Shown here: piece by piece, positions 20,698 to 30,249 of the stretch
How positions within the stretch are numbered: position 1 is the first letter of the stretch
Layout: the number at the start of each line of letters is the position of its first letter
Source: Amaurobius ferox
Taxonomy: Eukaryota; Arthropoda; Arachnida; Araneae; Amaurobiidae
DNA length: 64,000 bases
Reading direction: 5' to 3'
Assembly (NCBI GenBank): GCA_951213105.1
Contig: OX578153.1
Location: forward strand, 57,272,520 to 57,336,519
Program-made: the position numbers and the translations under genes
Notes under the pieces: generated by a model
Databases searched by the model: none
What the model saw: only the letters and a program-made list of their open reading frames with translations
Told to the model about the DNA's origin: nothing

Positions 20698-21899
20698 AGG
20701 ATCCTATGGCAACATTTCTAACATGGGATGTCCCATAGACACTAGCGCTAGTCAGATGGACCAACTGAAGTGCGATGCGTCTGCCAGATTTGGCGCGTTA
20801 TCGCTCGCTTGGCGATTTTTTTTAAAACGGGAGGGGAACAAAATGTTGAGGACTGTACTTTTATAATTTTTGAAACTATACAAAGGATCAGGATTTAAAA
20901 ATACATTAATCTGCAACATAAATATATTCATTAGTTTAAGAATATTTAAATAAACATAGTTATATATTTAATTCAAATAATCATAAAATAGATTAAAAAA
21001 TACACACATTGCATTGTCTCACTATAAAACATAATGCACAAAAAATTACAAGCTAACATACTCAAAAGACTGAAATATTATATAATACTTTCAGTCTAAA
21101 AAGTATACTAGCGTGTTGATCGTTCTTAATTTATTCTGGGATACTGATAATAGACTTTTTTTTTTTAATATAAAAATATTCATATAGTAAATATCAAATT
21201 TACATAAATGCACTATCGAAGTTGTGGAACTCAATCATTAATTACCCGAGGGGGGGGGAATTTTTCACCATAAGGCACTTAATAAAAATTTTACATAAAT
21301 ATATACACATACTATATATCACATTCAACTAAGAAAAAGCTATCCAAATATCAATTATTTCACATTTTATAAAAATACGGAAAATATTTAACTAATTATA
21401 CCACTACCTCTTAAAATTTAGTCTAATCCGGCAGTAATAACAACACAGCACTAATTTCGTATGATGAACACATGTATACTTATATGAACACGTGTATACT
21501 TATGAACACGTGTATACTTATAATGAACACGTATGTAGGATGGTGATAACTAAAATTATTTCAATTTTAATAAACATAAATTACATACCCTGTAACGCAA
21601 CCAGTTTTCTTTTATCAATCCATTTCTATAAAATGATCTAAACACTTAACAAATAATCCTTTTTCACGTTACGGTTACTCAAACCACGCTAGTCTGTTGT
21701 TCTAAGTTTTCGCCGAGCGAAATAGGGTTATAACATTGAAAATCGGCTTGGACCCAAACCAGATCATCGCCAAGGGCTCGAATCAAACCAGACCATCGCC
21801 AAGAGCGCGCCAACCCAATGTTTGGTCTATCTCTAATGGCCGCCGCGAAAACGAAACTATCCAGAGTGACAGGTCTGTATAGTAGTCTGTGAGCTACGG
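20656..21899. mobile_element. hAT-like element inserted in pol, copy 2
   Basis: Element 20,664-21,891 (1228 bp) with the same inverted ends and the same AGCTACGG flanks (20,656-20,663 and 21,892-21,899) as copy 1. It is one base shorter overall, including a shorter poly-G run near 21,250. Identical position and flanks in both copies mean that insertion preceded array formation. Confidence 0.9.
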
Positions 21900-24657
21900 G
21901 ATATGAAATATCCAACTCCGAATCCTTCGTTTCCTCTGCAACATTTTCGCTTATTAAAACATTCACGCACTCCACGCGCTGGTGATATGGTTTTAATAAA
22001 TTTACGCGGTACACTTGTACCTTTTCAGATTTCCCTGGCATCCTTACAGTGTAATTTGTCTCGGATAATTTTCTCTCAATAGTCCCGGGACCTATCCACT
22101 TAACGGCTAATTTATTCGGCCGGTGCGTCGCCAAAACCAAAACCTGATTCCCTGTCTTAAATTCTCTTTTAACGGAACCCTTATCATAATACTCCTTTCC
22201 TTTTATTTTGTTATCTGTCTCCGTTTCCGAAGCCAGCTGCTGACAATGCCTTAATCGGTTTAAAAGGTCAAATACATAATCCGTGACCACATCATCTGTT
22301 ATCGGCTCACGCGCCCACTGCTCGAACAATAGAGTCTCCGGTGTCCGAAGGTTCCTGCCGTGAACTAACTCGGAGGGACTAAATCCAGTAGATTCGTGGG
22401 TGACATTGCGTAATGCCAGCAAGACTGAGGGCAAATGTCGCTCCCATTCAGTACCGGTTTCGGCACACATTGCACGCAAAAGTCTTTTAATTGTCCGGTG
22501 AAATCTCTCGACTGGATTTGACTGGGGGTGATAAATAGAACTATGGGTGGTTTTCACTCCAAACTTTTCGAAGAACGTCGTTGTCAAGTTGCTAGTGAAA
22601 TAGCTTCCATTGTCCAATTGGACTTCCCTGGGGTACCCAATGCGGCTAAATAACAACAACAAAGCATCCGTCACGTTCTGCGAGCTTACCGTAGGTAAAG
22701 GTATAGCTTCAGGATATTTAGAGGCTATGTCAATACAAGTTAGGAGGTACCTATTATTTTTCGAAGATACCGGCAGCGGCCCTACGGTATCTATGTTTAT
22801 TTTTGAAAATATTTCTGAAATCACAGGCACAAGTTTAAGTGGGGCTTTTTTCTTTTCTAATGATTTCCCCACCCGCTGACATGCATCACAAGTTTTTACC
22901 ATTTCTTCGACGTTTTTAAAGCATTGAGGCCAAAAATAGTGTCTCAAAAGCTTATCCTTGGTCTTAGTAGTTCCCATGTGCGAACCAAAACCTTCATGAC
23001 AAAGACTTAATATTTTTGATCTATACTTAGTGGGAATCAACAGCTGTTTCCTAACTAATCCTCGGTGATCTGTTGATTTTCTGAACAGTAATTCGCGTTC
23101 AATTACAAATTCCGACGTTTTATTTTGCTCTACCTTTTCCCAGAGAGACTTTAAATTTGGGCATATTTTCTGTTCCTCTAAGAATTCAGTAGCGTCTACG
23201 TTTATCAATTCTTGCGTAGGGTATGGTTCAACCGGAGGTAAATTAATCGGTTCTTCTTGCCCATCTATTAATTCTTCACTTTCCGCCACATTTGCGGGTT
23301 CTGACTCAATCAATTTTAATTTTTCATCGAAATTTCCTTTATTTCCCGTTTCCGCGCTCCCTTTTGGTTCTTCGGTTGCCTTTTTAGATTTGCTTTGACT
23401 CCTCGTAATCATAGCATTAATTCTTTGGGGGTTATCCTTATTTAAGTCGATTAATTCCTGACTTGAGTTCCCCAACAGATAGTGATTCATTTCCACTGAT
23501 TTGCCTACGATGGCTGCCTTGGTTCGAATTGTTCCGAATTCAGTGCTTTCCAAAATTACACGGGCTAGCGGTAAACACATAAAATCATTTCCTAAGGGTT
23601 GCTTTACCCACACGGTCTCCCCTGTAAAATCTTCGGGTTTTACTACATTGATGGACGCAAGATCTATGCTACTTCCGCTGTCACGAAGTATAAGCGTATC
23701 TATGGAATTCACTTTCGCCCGGCTTAAATAGGGTTTAAATGAAGCATTAAAATGGTCGGTCGTCTCTAGATTATTTACAATCTCCGCGCCCCTTTTTGAT
23801 TCGGTACAGTTCGTACTGATGTGTCCGATTTTCCGGCAGAGATAGCACGTCACACTTTTCTTCCGCTCGAATTCCCTCGTTCTCCAATCGTTATTTGTTT
23901 GATTAGCACTCGACCCATTTTTAGGCACGTTCCTATTTACTTCCACCCTTTTCCCAGCTTGGGTTTGTTCGGTTGTTTTTGGGCGGTCTACAAATTTCCT
24001 TTCGGGAGGTTTAAAAATTTGGGGTTTCTTTATAAAACGTCTAGCAGCTTCGTAATCATCTAATTTCTTCGCTAGTTCGCTTGGTCTGTTAACTTTTCCC
24101 CAATTATCGATGAAGTGTTCTTTCACTTCGGCCGACACGCGTCTTTTTATTTGGTCCGCCACCATCAATTCTTTTAAAGATTCAAAATCCTGAACCTCTA
24201 TTTCTCTTAGCCATCCTTCGAGATATGCCCGTAACTCAAAAACGAGGTCTTTCCAGAGCTCTCCTTCTCGTTTTTTATGTGTTTGGAATTTGGTCCTAAG
24301 GGTCTCTGAGTTAAGTTTAAATCTTTCCATCAGTACCGACTTAATATGTTCATAGTCATCGACTTTCTCTTCGGGCTCTCTAATTATAATTTCGGCGATC
24401 TCAATCGGAATCAAACTAAGTAATTGAGTTACCCATTCCTCCTTCTCGATTCCATTCTTACGAGCTTGACGCTCAAATAACGTCAGAAATAGAGCCATAT
24501 CCGATTTTTCGGGTTCATATTTCTGCATTACAGATATTAAATTTCTAGGGGGTCTCGCGCTCTCACGACTCGACGAGGCCAAGCTAATTGTTTCCCCACT
24601 TTGAGCCAAACGCAACTTTTCAAGTTCGTATGCCCGTTCCTCTCTTAATTTTTCTGA
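21679..24657 (-). CDS. gag-pol (PR-INT part): Gag-protease-integrase ORF, copy 2
   Basis: Same architecture as copy 1: SCAN-like capsid, CCHC knuckle, DSGSS protease, H2C2 zinc domain, integrase D609/D668/E703, GPY/F-like module, then about 70 codons read from the pol insert up to a stop at 21,679. Two residues differ from copy 1 (R for K206 and N for D457). The reading frame is otherwise unbroken, so the tandem copies have had little time to decay since duplication. Confidence 0.93.
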   Translation of the reverse strand, partial: SEKLREERAYELEKLRLAQSGETISLASSSRESARPPRNLISVMQKYEPEKSDMALFLTLFERQARKNGIEKEEWVTQLLSLIPIEIAEIIIREPEEKVDDYEHIKSVLMERFKLNSETLRTKFQTHKKREGELWKDLVFELRAYLEGWLREIEVQDFESLKELMVADQIKRRVSAEVKEHFIDNWGKVNRPSELAKKLDDYEAARRFIKKPQIFKPPERKFVDRPKTTEQTQAGKRVEVNRNVPKNGSSANQTNNDWRTREFERKKSVTCYLCRKIGHISTNCTESKRGAEIVNNLETTDHFNASFKPYLSRAKVNSIDTLILRDSGSSIDLASINVVKPEDFTGETVWVKQPLGNDFMCLPLARVILESTEFGTIRTKAAIVGKSVEMNHYLLGNSSQELIDLNKDNPQRINAMITRSQSKSKKATEEPKGSAETGNKGNFDEKLKLIESEPANVAESEELIDGQEEPINLPPVEPYPTQELINVDATEFLEEQKICPNLKSLWEKVEQNKTSEFVIERELLFRKSTDHRGLVRKQLLIPTKYRSKILSLCHEGFGSHMGTTKTKDKLLRHYFWPQCFKNVEEMVKTCDACQRVGKSLEKKKAPLKLVPVISEIFSKINIDTVGPLPVSSKNNRYLLTCIDIASKYPEAIPLPTVSSQNVTDALLLLFSRIGYPREVQLDNGSYFTSNLTTTFFEKFGVKTTHSSIYHPQSNPVERFHRTIKRLLRAMCAETGTEWERHLPSVLLALRNVTHESTGFSPSELVHGRNLRTPETLLFEQWAREPITDDVVTDYVFDLLNRLRHCQQLASETETDNKIKGKEYYDKGSVKREFKTGNQVLVLATHRPNKLAVKWIGPGTIERKLSETNYTVRMPGKSEKVQVYRVNLLKPYHQRVECVNVLISENVAEETKDSELDISYPVAHRLLYRPVTLDSFVFAAAIRDRPNIGLARSWRWSGLIRALGDDLVWVQADFQCYNPISLGENLEQQTSVV

Positions 24658-24858
24658 TTACGATTCCCTGGATTCATTTAATTGTCGTTCCTCTATAATC
24701 GTTTCTAACATGGCCTTAACACCTGGTTCGTCAAAATCTGGACTCTCCTGAATTTTTTTCACAAGGTCAATTATTTTTTCCTCCTCTCCCAACTCTAGAC
24801 CTAATTCTACAACGAGGCTTTGAAGATCCGTTTTTCTATGCCTTTTTAAAAATGCCAT
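24658..24858 (-). pseudogene. gag: Start of gag, copy 2, same in-frame stop
   Basis: 66 codons identical to copy 1, ended by the same TAA (24,660-24,658) with the frame continuing beyond it. An identical stop in both copies argues for inheritance from one already defective parent. Confidence 0.8.
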
Positions 24859-25660
24859 TTCAAATAATTCGTGAATTCACGGGGAATCACTAACACTTTA
24901 ATTAGAACAATAATCCAATTTTTAAAACGTCCCTTTCCAAAGGTCAATACACACAGTACCTATAATTTATCCCACAATACACTAATCCCTCTTCCCTACT
25001 TAACAATAAGACTCTCATCTGAAGAAGGGGAGAATTCCTTTCAATTGAAACTGCCTGGGGCGTGTCTAGCACGGCTTAACTATCCCCACAGCTCTAAGCC
25101 TCTAAGGATTATAACACACAATAACACATCTATCTCCTGACTAGCAATGGTTATGCAATTTACATTAAATAAAACTATTAGTTGCAATAACACTTTACAA
25201 GATTTTATCTTGGTCATTCAATTATAATTATTCGGATACTTATGCCACAATTTAGTTAAGTTTAAATGCAACTTCCAACACTATACAATATGAATGTATG
25301 GCATTAATTTAAATTAATGTAAGACATATATAATAACATTTTGCCAAAAAAAATAGTTTACTAAACTGGAATATTTTAAAAATTTCCTAGACCTCAAACT
25401 TGCATACTGTTTGACAGTTACGCACATACAACAATTTAATCTGGTTCTTAATTAAATTAGTTATTTTTCACAAATTACAAATTAATCTAATTCTACCAAA
25501 ATTTTGTTTGCCTCCAAAAAAATGAGTCAGGCTTACCTTGTCTGAAGACCCTCGCTCTGCGTCGATGTCACTCAGCTCAATGACGATGCCGTCTCCTCTG
25601 ACGTAACCTTTCACCACAGGATGACTCGCAACGGTTTCAGAAGGGATCTGGCACTCGCTC
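24859..25660. other. Untranslated leader of copy 2
   Basis: Matches 17,141-17,941. No coding or RNA feature recognised. Confidence 0.5.
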
Positions 25661-25750
25661 CTGGACGGGATGTCCTCTTAAAGTCTTGGACGGGATGTCC
25701 TCTTAAACTCTTGGACGGGATGTCCTCTTAACTCTTGGACGGGATGTCCT
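25661..25750. repeat. 22-bp minisatellite in the leader, four units (copy 2)
   Basis: One more 'cttggacgggatgtcctctt' unit than copy 1. Confidence 0.9.
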
Positions 25751-25843
25751 ACAGCTCCAGTCCGCAGTAGTCCGGTCTGTTTACTTGCTTCAACTTCTTG
25801 ATGAAGTGTGGGCCTGTCGTCTTTAATTTGACGATCGATTTAT

Positions 25844-25861
25844 CCAACTCAGCTGCCACCA
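25844..25861 (-). other. Putative primer-binding site, copy 2
   Basis: TGGTGGCAGCTGAGTTGG on the minus strand, seven bases from the end of LTR C; identical to copy 1. Tentative tRNA-Leu. Confidence 0.55.
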
Positions 25862-25868
25862 AAATGGC

Positions 25869-26756
25869 TGTGGCGTAGTGGTAGCGTGGTTTTATAGTCA
25901 CAGCCAAATAACTCTCGAGTGACTTCAATTCTTTATTTATTTACAGCAATTAGGTAATATACAATTTAGGTTTCAAAGGTATCCCAATCTGATGTGAGGC
26001 GAATAGTCCGCTGAGGTCACTCTGACGTGTTCAAGCAAATGTCCACATCAATTTCCAGTGGAAAGTCTATGAGAGGTGATTCTCTAACTAGGTTTCAAGA
26101 TGAAACTGACGTAAGTCCACGATGCGGTGACGTCCTGTCACGACGATGCTAGACCCGGGTGGTCTGAATTTTAGACTAGCGGTAGTCTATATGGATCGAG
26201 TCCTACTGGGCCCTCGATCTCTCTTCCGTTCCGTCCTTAGGTCAGGAACTATCGCAGAAGGTTTCTGCTCAAAAACCAAATACAGAGCCTATGCCCGAGA
26301 AGCACTCTCTTTCCAAAGAGACGAGCTCTCTTGTCGAAGATCAGATCTTATCTGCTCTCTCAAACCCTGCTCCGGTCGCCCTCAGAAAAAGAGCCACCAG
26401 GGGACAATTTACTCTCTATTTTTCTATTGGATCTTAATATCCGTGATGTCATTTTTCTTGAGTCTCATTTGTCCGGAGACTCGTGCCAGTAAGTCTAGGG
26501 GACACTCCCCTCACGTCTGGAGCTAACGTCCACGCGATCACTCAAGGCGGTTCATGCCAGCTTAGCCTTTCTTCTTAACTGTCAATTTTACAGACATGGT
26601 GGCGCGGGATTCGCGACGTCCATTGTTCTGGTGACCTCTGCTGTCTTTAACATTCAAAGGGTCACAGGTGTGCCTGGTCTGGAATTTCTAAGCCCCAATT
26701 CCAATTCGGGGGATTTAATTACAGCTTCATTTGCTGAATTAATTTAATTCGACACA
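25869..26756 (-). repeat. LTR C (5' LTR of copy 2)
   Basis: 888 bp. Its minus-strand 5' end is TGTGTCGAATT, so it keeps the TG terminus. By eye it differs from B at about six bases plus one deleted G. It is followed by GTAC, which matches the GTAC left of LTR A. Confidence 0.95.
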
Positions 26757-27150
26757 GTACAAACCTCAACCAGAAGAAGGAAGCTAATTAGATTTTATTT
26801 GAGCTCAAAACGATTCCTGTCCTGAATACAGGGACATGAGAAATTACACCGATGCCTCTGGCTTCCACCAATTGTTGCTGTCAGCTAGATTATTCTGATC
26901 GTATAAGAAATTACTTAAATTATCTTGCGTTGTCTCTCTTCTTAACGTGGTCGAGGGGTGCCTCAACCTTTTCGGGTCCTACCACGCCTTTGTACAGTTC
27001 TGGCGCTAACTGTAGAGTCACCAATGGTAATCACCAATTGAAGACATTGTTAAAAGCCCTTTATTTAGGGTAAAATAAAAGTGTCAGAGTATAAGCTGTT
27101 TCCTCAGCTAAAAATAATTTGAACTAAAAATAACACTGCCGGAACTGATG
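26757..27150 (+). repeat. 531-bp duplicate, unit 2, right part, plus adjoining LTR-like relic
   Basis: 26,757-27,006 continues the interrupted unit ('gtacaaacctcaaccagaag' to 'tttgtacagttctgg') and matches 9871-10,116. Beyond it, 27,055-27,115 matches 8985-9055. The whole block is therefore a duplicated segment of an older repeat into which the array inserted. Confidence 0.85.
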
Positions 27151-27509
27151 AATGATCTCAAGGCTCCTAAATAGTGTTGCTTACACTTGAACTTTATCAC
27201 TAGAACCATATAAAAATGACTAGATTTTAAGAATAGATTTTGTAGGTTGTTACTAACTTAGCCATTTTATGCTTAGATTTAGCCTAGGTGCTAAATGTTC
27301 TAAAATGTGGCTGGATTGCGCTTGGGCGTACTATTAGCTGCGTTACTCCCGCCATGTAAAAAATTATTTGACTTCTGTATCAGTATATCTGTTGAATAAA
27401 ATGTGACTAAAAAAGCTACTGATAAATGTCTACTTTTATTGCTTCCGTAATTGTTCACAAGAACTATCTCCAACAATATAAAGACAAGAAGTTTGTTTTA
27501 TTTCAGAAA
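27151..27509. other. Unassigned DNA
   Basis: No frame or repeat recognised. It contains 'gttgcttacacttgaac' and AT-rich spacer. Confidence 0.3.
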
Positions 27510-27870
27510 ACCTCACATTTAATAGTTTAATTTTCGGCATATATTTTCCCACTTTCCGCAAATAAATACATTAGCGTGAGATAAATTAATATGTTTATCT
27601 GAAAGAAACAACTGTGAATCAGTTTCAGTGAAAGGGAGATTCTTCGGTCTCCATAGCCACTGGGAAGGGGGCGGTGCGTCTGCGTGTCCAGTCAATACAA
27701 TAGCTTTAGCTGTTTCGGAATTCATTTACGATAGCTGACTTTCGACAGATAGAAGACATTAGGAGCACTTTATTTTTTATTTTTTTTCCCACCGGGATTG
27801 AATTTCCATCGAAACATGATTGCGTGCAGATTGAAACACTTAAACACGCTAAGAATAACTGAGAAAAGTA
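27510..27870 (+). repeat. Interspersed repeat family U, copy 4
   Basis: Contains 'acattagcgtgagataaatt', 'cttcggtctccatagccact', 'gggggcggtgcgtctgcgtg', 'caatacaatagctttagctg', 'ttacgatagctgactttcga' and 'gggattgaatttccatcgaa', in the family order. Confidence 0.65.
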
Positions 27871-27914
27871 ATTGAATATGATATACATCGCTTCGGAAAA
27901 CAAACTTTCATAAA

Positions 27915-28013
27915 TGTATGTTTAACGAGCCGGTACTTCCCGTGAACACGGCGACAGTTTGGGCAGTGGAACTCTGGTCGTCCGAGTACAATGTCCGCTT
28001 GCTGATCACTGGG
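27915..28013 (-). mobile_element. tRNA-headed SINE fragment (minus strand)
   Basis: On the minus strand it reads GAAGTGGCCCAGTGATCAGC ... CAGAGTTCCACTGCCC, then GTGTTCACGGGAAG. This is the tRNA-like head and first part of the body found complete at 28,014-28,383. It is broken where the next SINE starts. Confidence 0.6.
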
Positions 28014-28383
28014 CCACTTCTTCTTCTTCGACCCAGACTGTCCGATCTACCCGAAAGTGTAAGGCATTTGTTTGGACTGCCGATAAGTGCCACAAAATTT
28101 AGACCGAAACCCAGCGGGAGAGGCATTCCTAGGTACCGTATCCTCGTTCCCCTACCACCAATCTCCCAAATTGCTGCTCTATGTCCTCGGATGAGCCGGA
28201 CGGTCTGAACTTTCGACTACTACCAACCTCTTGAAAGGAATTGCGGACCCACATTTTTAACGTGTAACGTGATCATACTCTTAGTGAACACGGTGACAGT
28301 TTGGGCAGTAGCGGGAATCGAACTCGGGTCGTCCAAGTGTAATACCCGCACGCTACCCACTGGGTTGTTACACTACGGGCCAC
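28014..28383 (-). mobile_element. tRNA-derived SINE sharing its body with the 5S-SINE
   Basis: Minus strand. The head has box A-like GGGTAGCGTGCGGG and a good box B, CGAGTTCGATTCCC (about 28,310-28,370). Next comes the body 'gtgttcac...gatcacgtta', 'atgtgggtccg' and 'aagaggttggtagta', then 'gcctctcccgctgggtttcg' and a (GAA)n tail. From 'gtgttcatgcgg' onward the same body follows the 5S head at 54,902, so the two SINE types share body and tail. It is split by a mini retroposon at 28,166-28,216. The Pol III promoter appears intact; the copy is otherwise aged. Confidence 0.75.
28152..28230 (+). mobile_element. Mini hairpin retroposon 2, nested in the SINE
   Basis: A 51-bp insert (28,166-28,216) interrupts the SINE body. 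It is flanked by CTACCACCAATCTC and CTACTACCAACCTC, a 14-bp duplication with two differences. The core 'ttgctgctctatgtcctcgg' plus 'atgagccggacggtctgaac' matches the other mini elements, and the inner hairpin CTC...GAG is kept. It is the oldest of the set. Confidence 0.75.
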
Positions 28384-28520
28384 TTTTGTCGTCCGGGCCC
28401 CCACTCTATTGGCGCTCGTCCCCCTATGGACGGCGCTGAACTGAGGATTGAATCGGGGTCTCATGGATTGCGCTCAGGTGTACTGTCGATTACACCAGTG
28501 GTGCCCAATTGTTTTAATTG
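28384..28520 (-). mobile_element. Further tRNA-like SINE head
   Basis: On the minus strand 'ggcaccactggtgtaatcga' then 'gagaccccgattcaatcctc' resemble box A and box B of a tRNA-derived SINE. It adjoins the head of the previous SINE. No tail is recognised; it could be part of a composite SINE. Confidence 0.4.
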
Positions 28521-29158
28521 TGGCAGAGAGGTTACGAAAGAATGGTGTTTATATTTGTTTCAATACATTTGAGCTGAAATTTTGAATTTGGATTGTCACA
28601 CATTTTGCGAAATCTTATTTATTAATAGTATTTTCTTGTTTAAGAAATATTCTACATACCATTTCTAATTAAAGGAAATATTTTGGCATTTTTATTTTCG
28701 GCTATATCCCAGAGACCGGTACGGTTTTTTTTTTTATTGCGCCAAATTGGCGATAAGCGGAGTGCTATATTGTGAACTCTTTAACTCTTCATAATCATGG
28801 TAACCTTGTGAGTTGGTTACTATGGCAACTATCTAAACTTGTGTTATTCTATGCTTACTTAATTCTTAGTTGGTCTTTTAAAATTGGATGTTTAGAATTG
28901 GATGTCTAATTGGAATTTATTCTGTTGTTATTTGATAAATCTGCTGATCTTTTAAAAGTAAATAATTTGGATGAATTGGAACTTTTTCTATATTTATTTC
29001 ATTAATCTGGTACTGCTGATCTCAGAGGTGGCGTAATTTGAAGGAATTGGTACAAGTATTGGTGAAGTTTCTTTGATTTGTTTTGTGTGTGCTAAATGGC
29101 TGTGAAGAGTGAATGATATAGTATTGTTTTGTTTTATCGTTTGATAGATAGTGGTAAA
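28521..29158. other. Unassigned DNA upstream of the Merlin copy
   Basis: Possibly the 5' non-coding part of the Merlin element. I looked for inverted repeats against 30,100-30,240 and found none convincing. A poly-T run lies at 28,726-28,737. Confidence 0.3.
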
Positions 29159-30087
29159 ATGAATGTGATTAAATGGTGTATGAATCAGGGGTTGATTGCA
29201 AGTGGGTACGAATGTCCTAAATGTAAATAATCGCCTATGCGATTGTGTGAGTGAAATGATAGTACGGAAGAGTGTGATAGTTATACGTCGGTTTGCCGTG
29301 TTTTTGGAGCGAATGCGCATTATGTGAAGCGGAGTATAAGGAATGGTACGTGGTTTGAGTATTCTAGATTGAGTTTGATTGAGATTTTGAAAATGATATG
29401 GCTATGTGTGAAAAAGACTTCGCATGATTGGATGGTGGATGAGATGAATATGTGTAAAAACACGATAACGGATTGGAAGCGTTTTTGTAGGGAGGTGTGT
29501 GTGGAAGTGATTGTGAGTGAAGGTAGAATGCTTAGTGGACCTGGTAAGATTGTTGAAATTGATGAGAGCATGTTTGGCAAAAGAAAGTATAATTGGGGCA
29601 AGCAAGCGAAAGGTAATTGGGTGTTTGGAGGAATTGAAAGGGGTCTGCGAGTTGTTTTTTGAAGTAGTTGAAAACAGAAGTAAGAATGTGTTGTTGAATG
29701 TTATAATAAAATATGTTGAACCGGGGACAACAATAATATCAGACTGTTGGAAGGCGTACGATTGCCTTTCAGATGAAGGGTTCGTACACCAGTCAGTAAA
29801 TCAGTCTGACGTTTAAGGACCCGGTAACAGGGGCGCACGCAAATACTATCGAAGGAACGTGGAGTTGGATTAAACGACAGCAGCCTGATAACCGACGTTG
29901 CGTGGGATCCGATCAGTTTGATTCCTACCTGGCCGATTTCATGTGGCGTCGTTACCACACAGGAAATTATCAGGAGCTATTTAAGTCGTTTTTGGCGGCT
30001 AGAATAAAAATTTATCCTCCTGACATGATGGATCCACCTCCTGAAGAGCAAAAGAAGAGGAAATACGCCTTAAAAAATAGGGGATAA
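29159..30087 (+). pseudogene. Merlin-type (IS1016/IS1595-like) DDE transposase, broken
   Basis: Cut-and-paste transposase of the Merlin group. From ATG 29,159 it shows a CxxC zinc-finger half (YECPKC), then an in-frame TAA at 29,228 and TGA at 29,252. An open stretch with 'KRSIRNGTWFEYSRL' leads to the first catalytic Asp, in VEIDESMFGKRKYNWGKQ (about 29,555-29,610). A frameshift near 29,650 moves to the frame holding the second Asp, in ISDCWKAYDC (about 29,735-29,765). A second shift near 29,812 leads to the catalytic Glu, in AHANTIEGTWSWIK (about 29,836-29,875), and a Pro/Lys-rich end. The DDE triad is preserved in broken frames, so death is fairly recent. Family call secure; ends of the element not found. 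Confidence 0.85.
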
Positions 30088-30249
30088 GTAGAAGGTGAGA
30101 AGTGTTTTATCGAATTTCTAAGTATCGTTTTTTATCAAAATTTGGTACTTTTTGGCTAACTTGGTATCGTTTTTTAATCAAAGTTTGGTATTTCTCGGTT
30201 AACGGGGCGACAGTCAGATTTGGCCACAATGTGGCAATAGATGTGTGTG

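Larger units (their letters stand above)
10404..26760 (-). mobile_element. Tandem Gmr1-like Ty3/gypsy array: LTR-int-LTR-int-LTR
   Basis: Three LTRs (10,408-11,296; 18,126-19,014; 25,869-26,756) alternate with two internal regions (11,297-18,125 and 19,015-25,868). Transcription sense is the minus strand. The outer ends are flanked by the 4-bp duplication GTAC (10,404-10,407 and 26,757-26,760). The middle LTR has internal sequence on both sides and no target duplication. One insertion followed by LTR-LTR unequal recombination explains this best. The two internal regions differ by only a few substitutions, homopolymer lengths and one leader repeat unit, so the duplication is recent. Both copies share a gag stop and a pol insertion, so neither looks autonomous. 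Confidence 0.95.

Noticed and set aside
28310..28370. tRNA gene on the minus strand
   Set aside because: Box A and box B are present but the acceptor stem does not pair and SINE body follows; treated as a tRNA-derived SINE head.
28680..30240. Inverted termini for the Merlin element
   Set aside because: Compared sequence on both sides of the transposase by eye and found no convincing inverted pair or 8-9 bp duplication.
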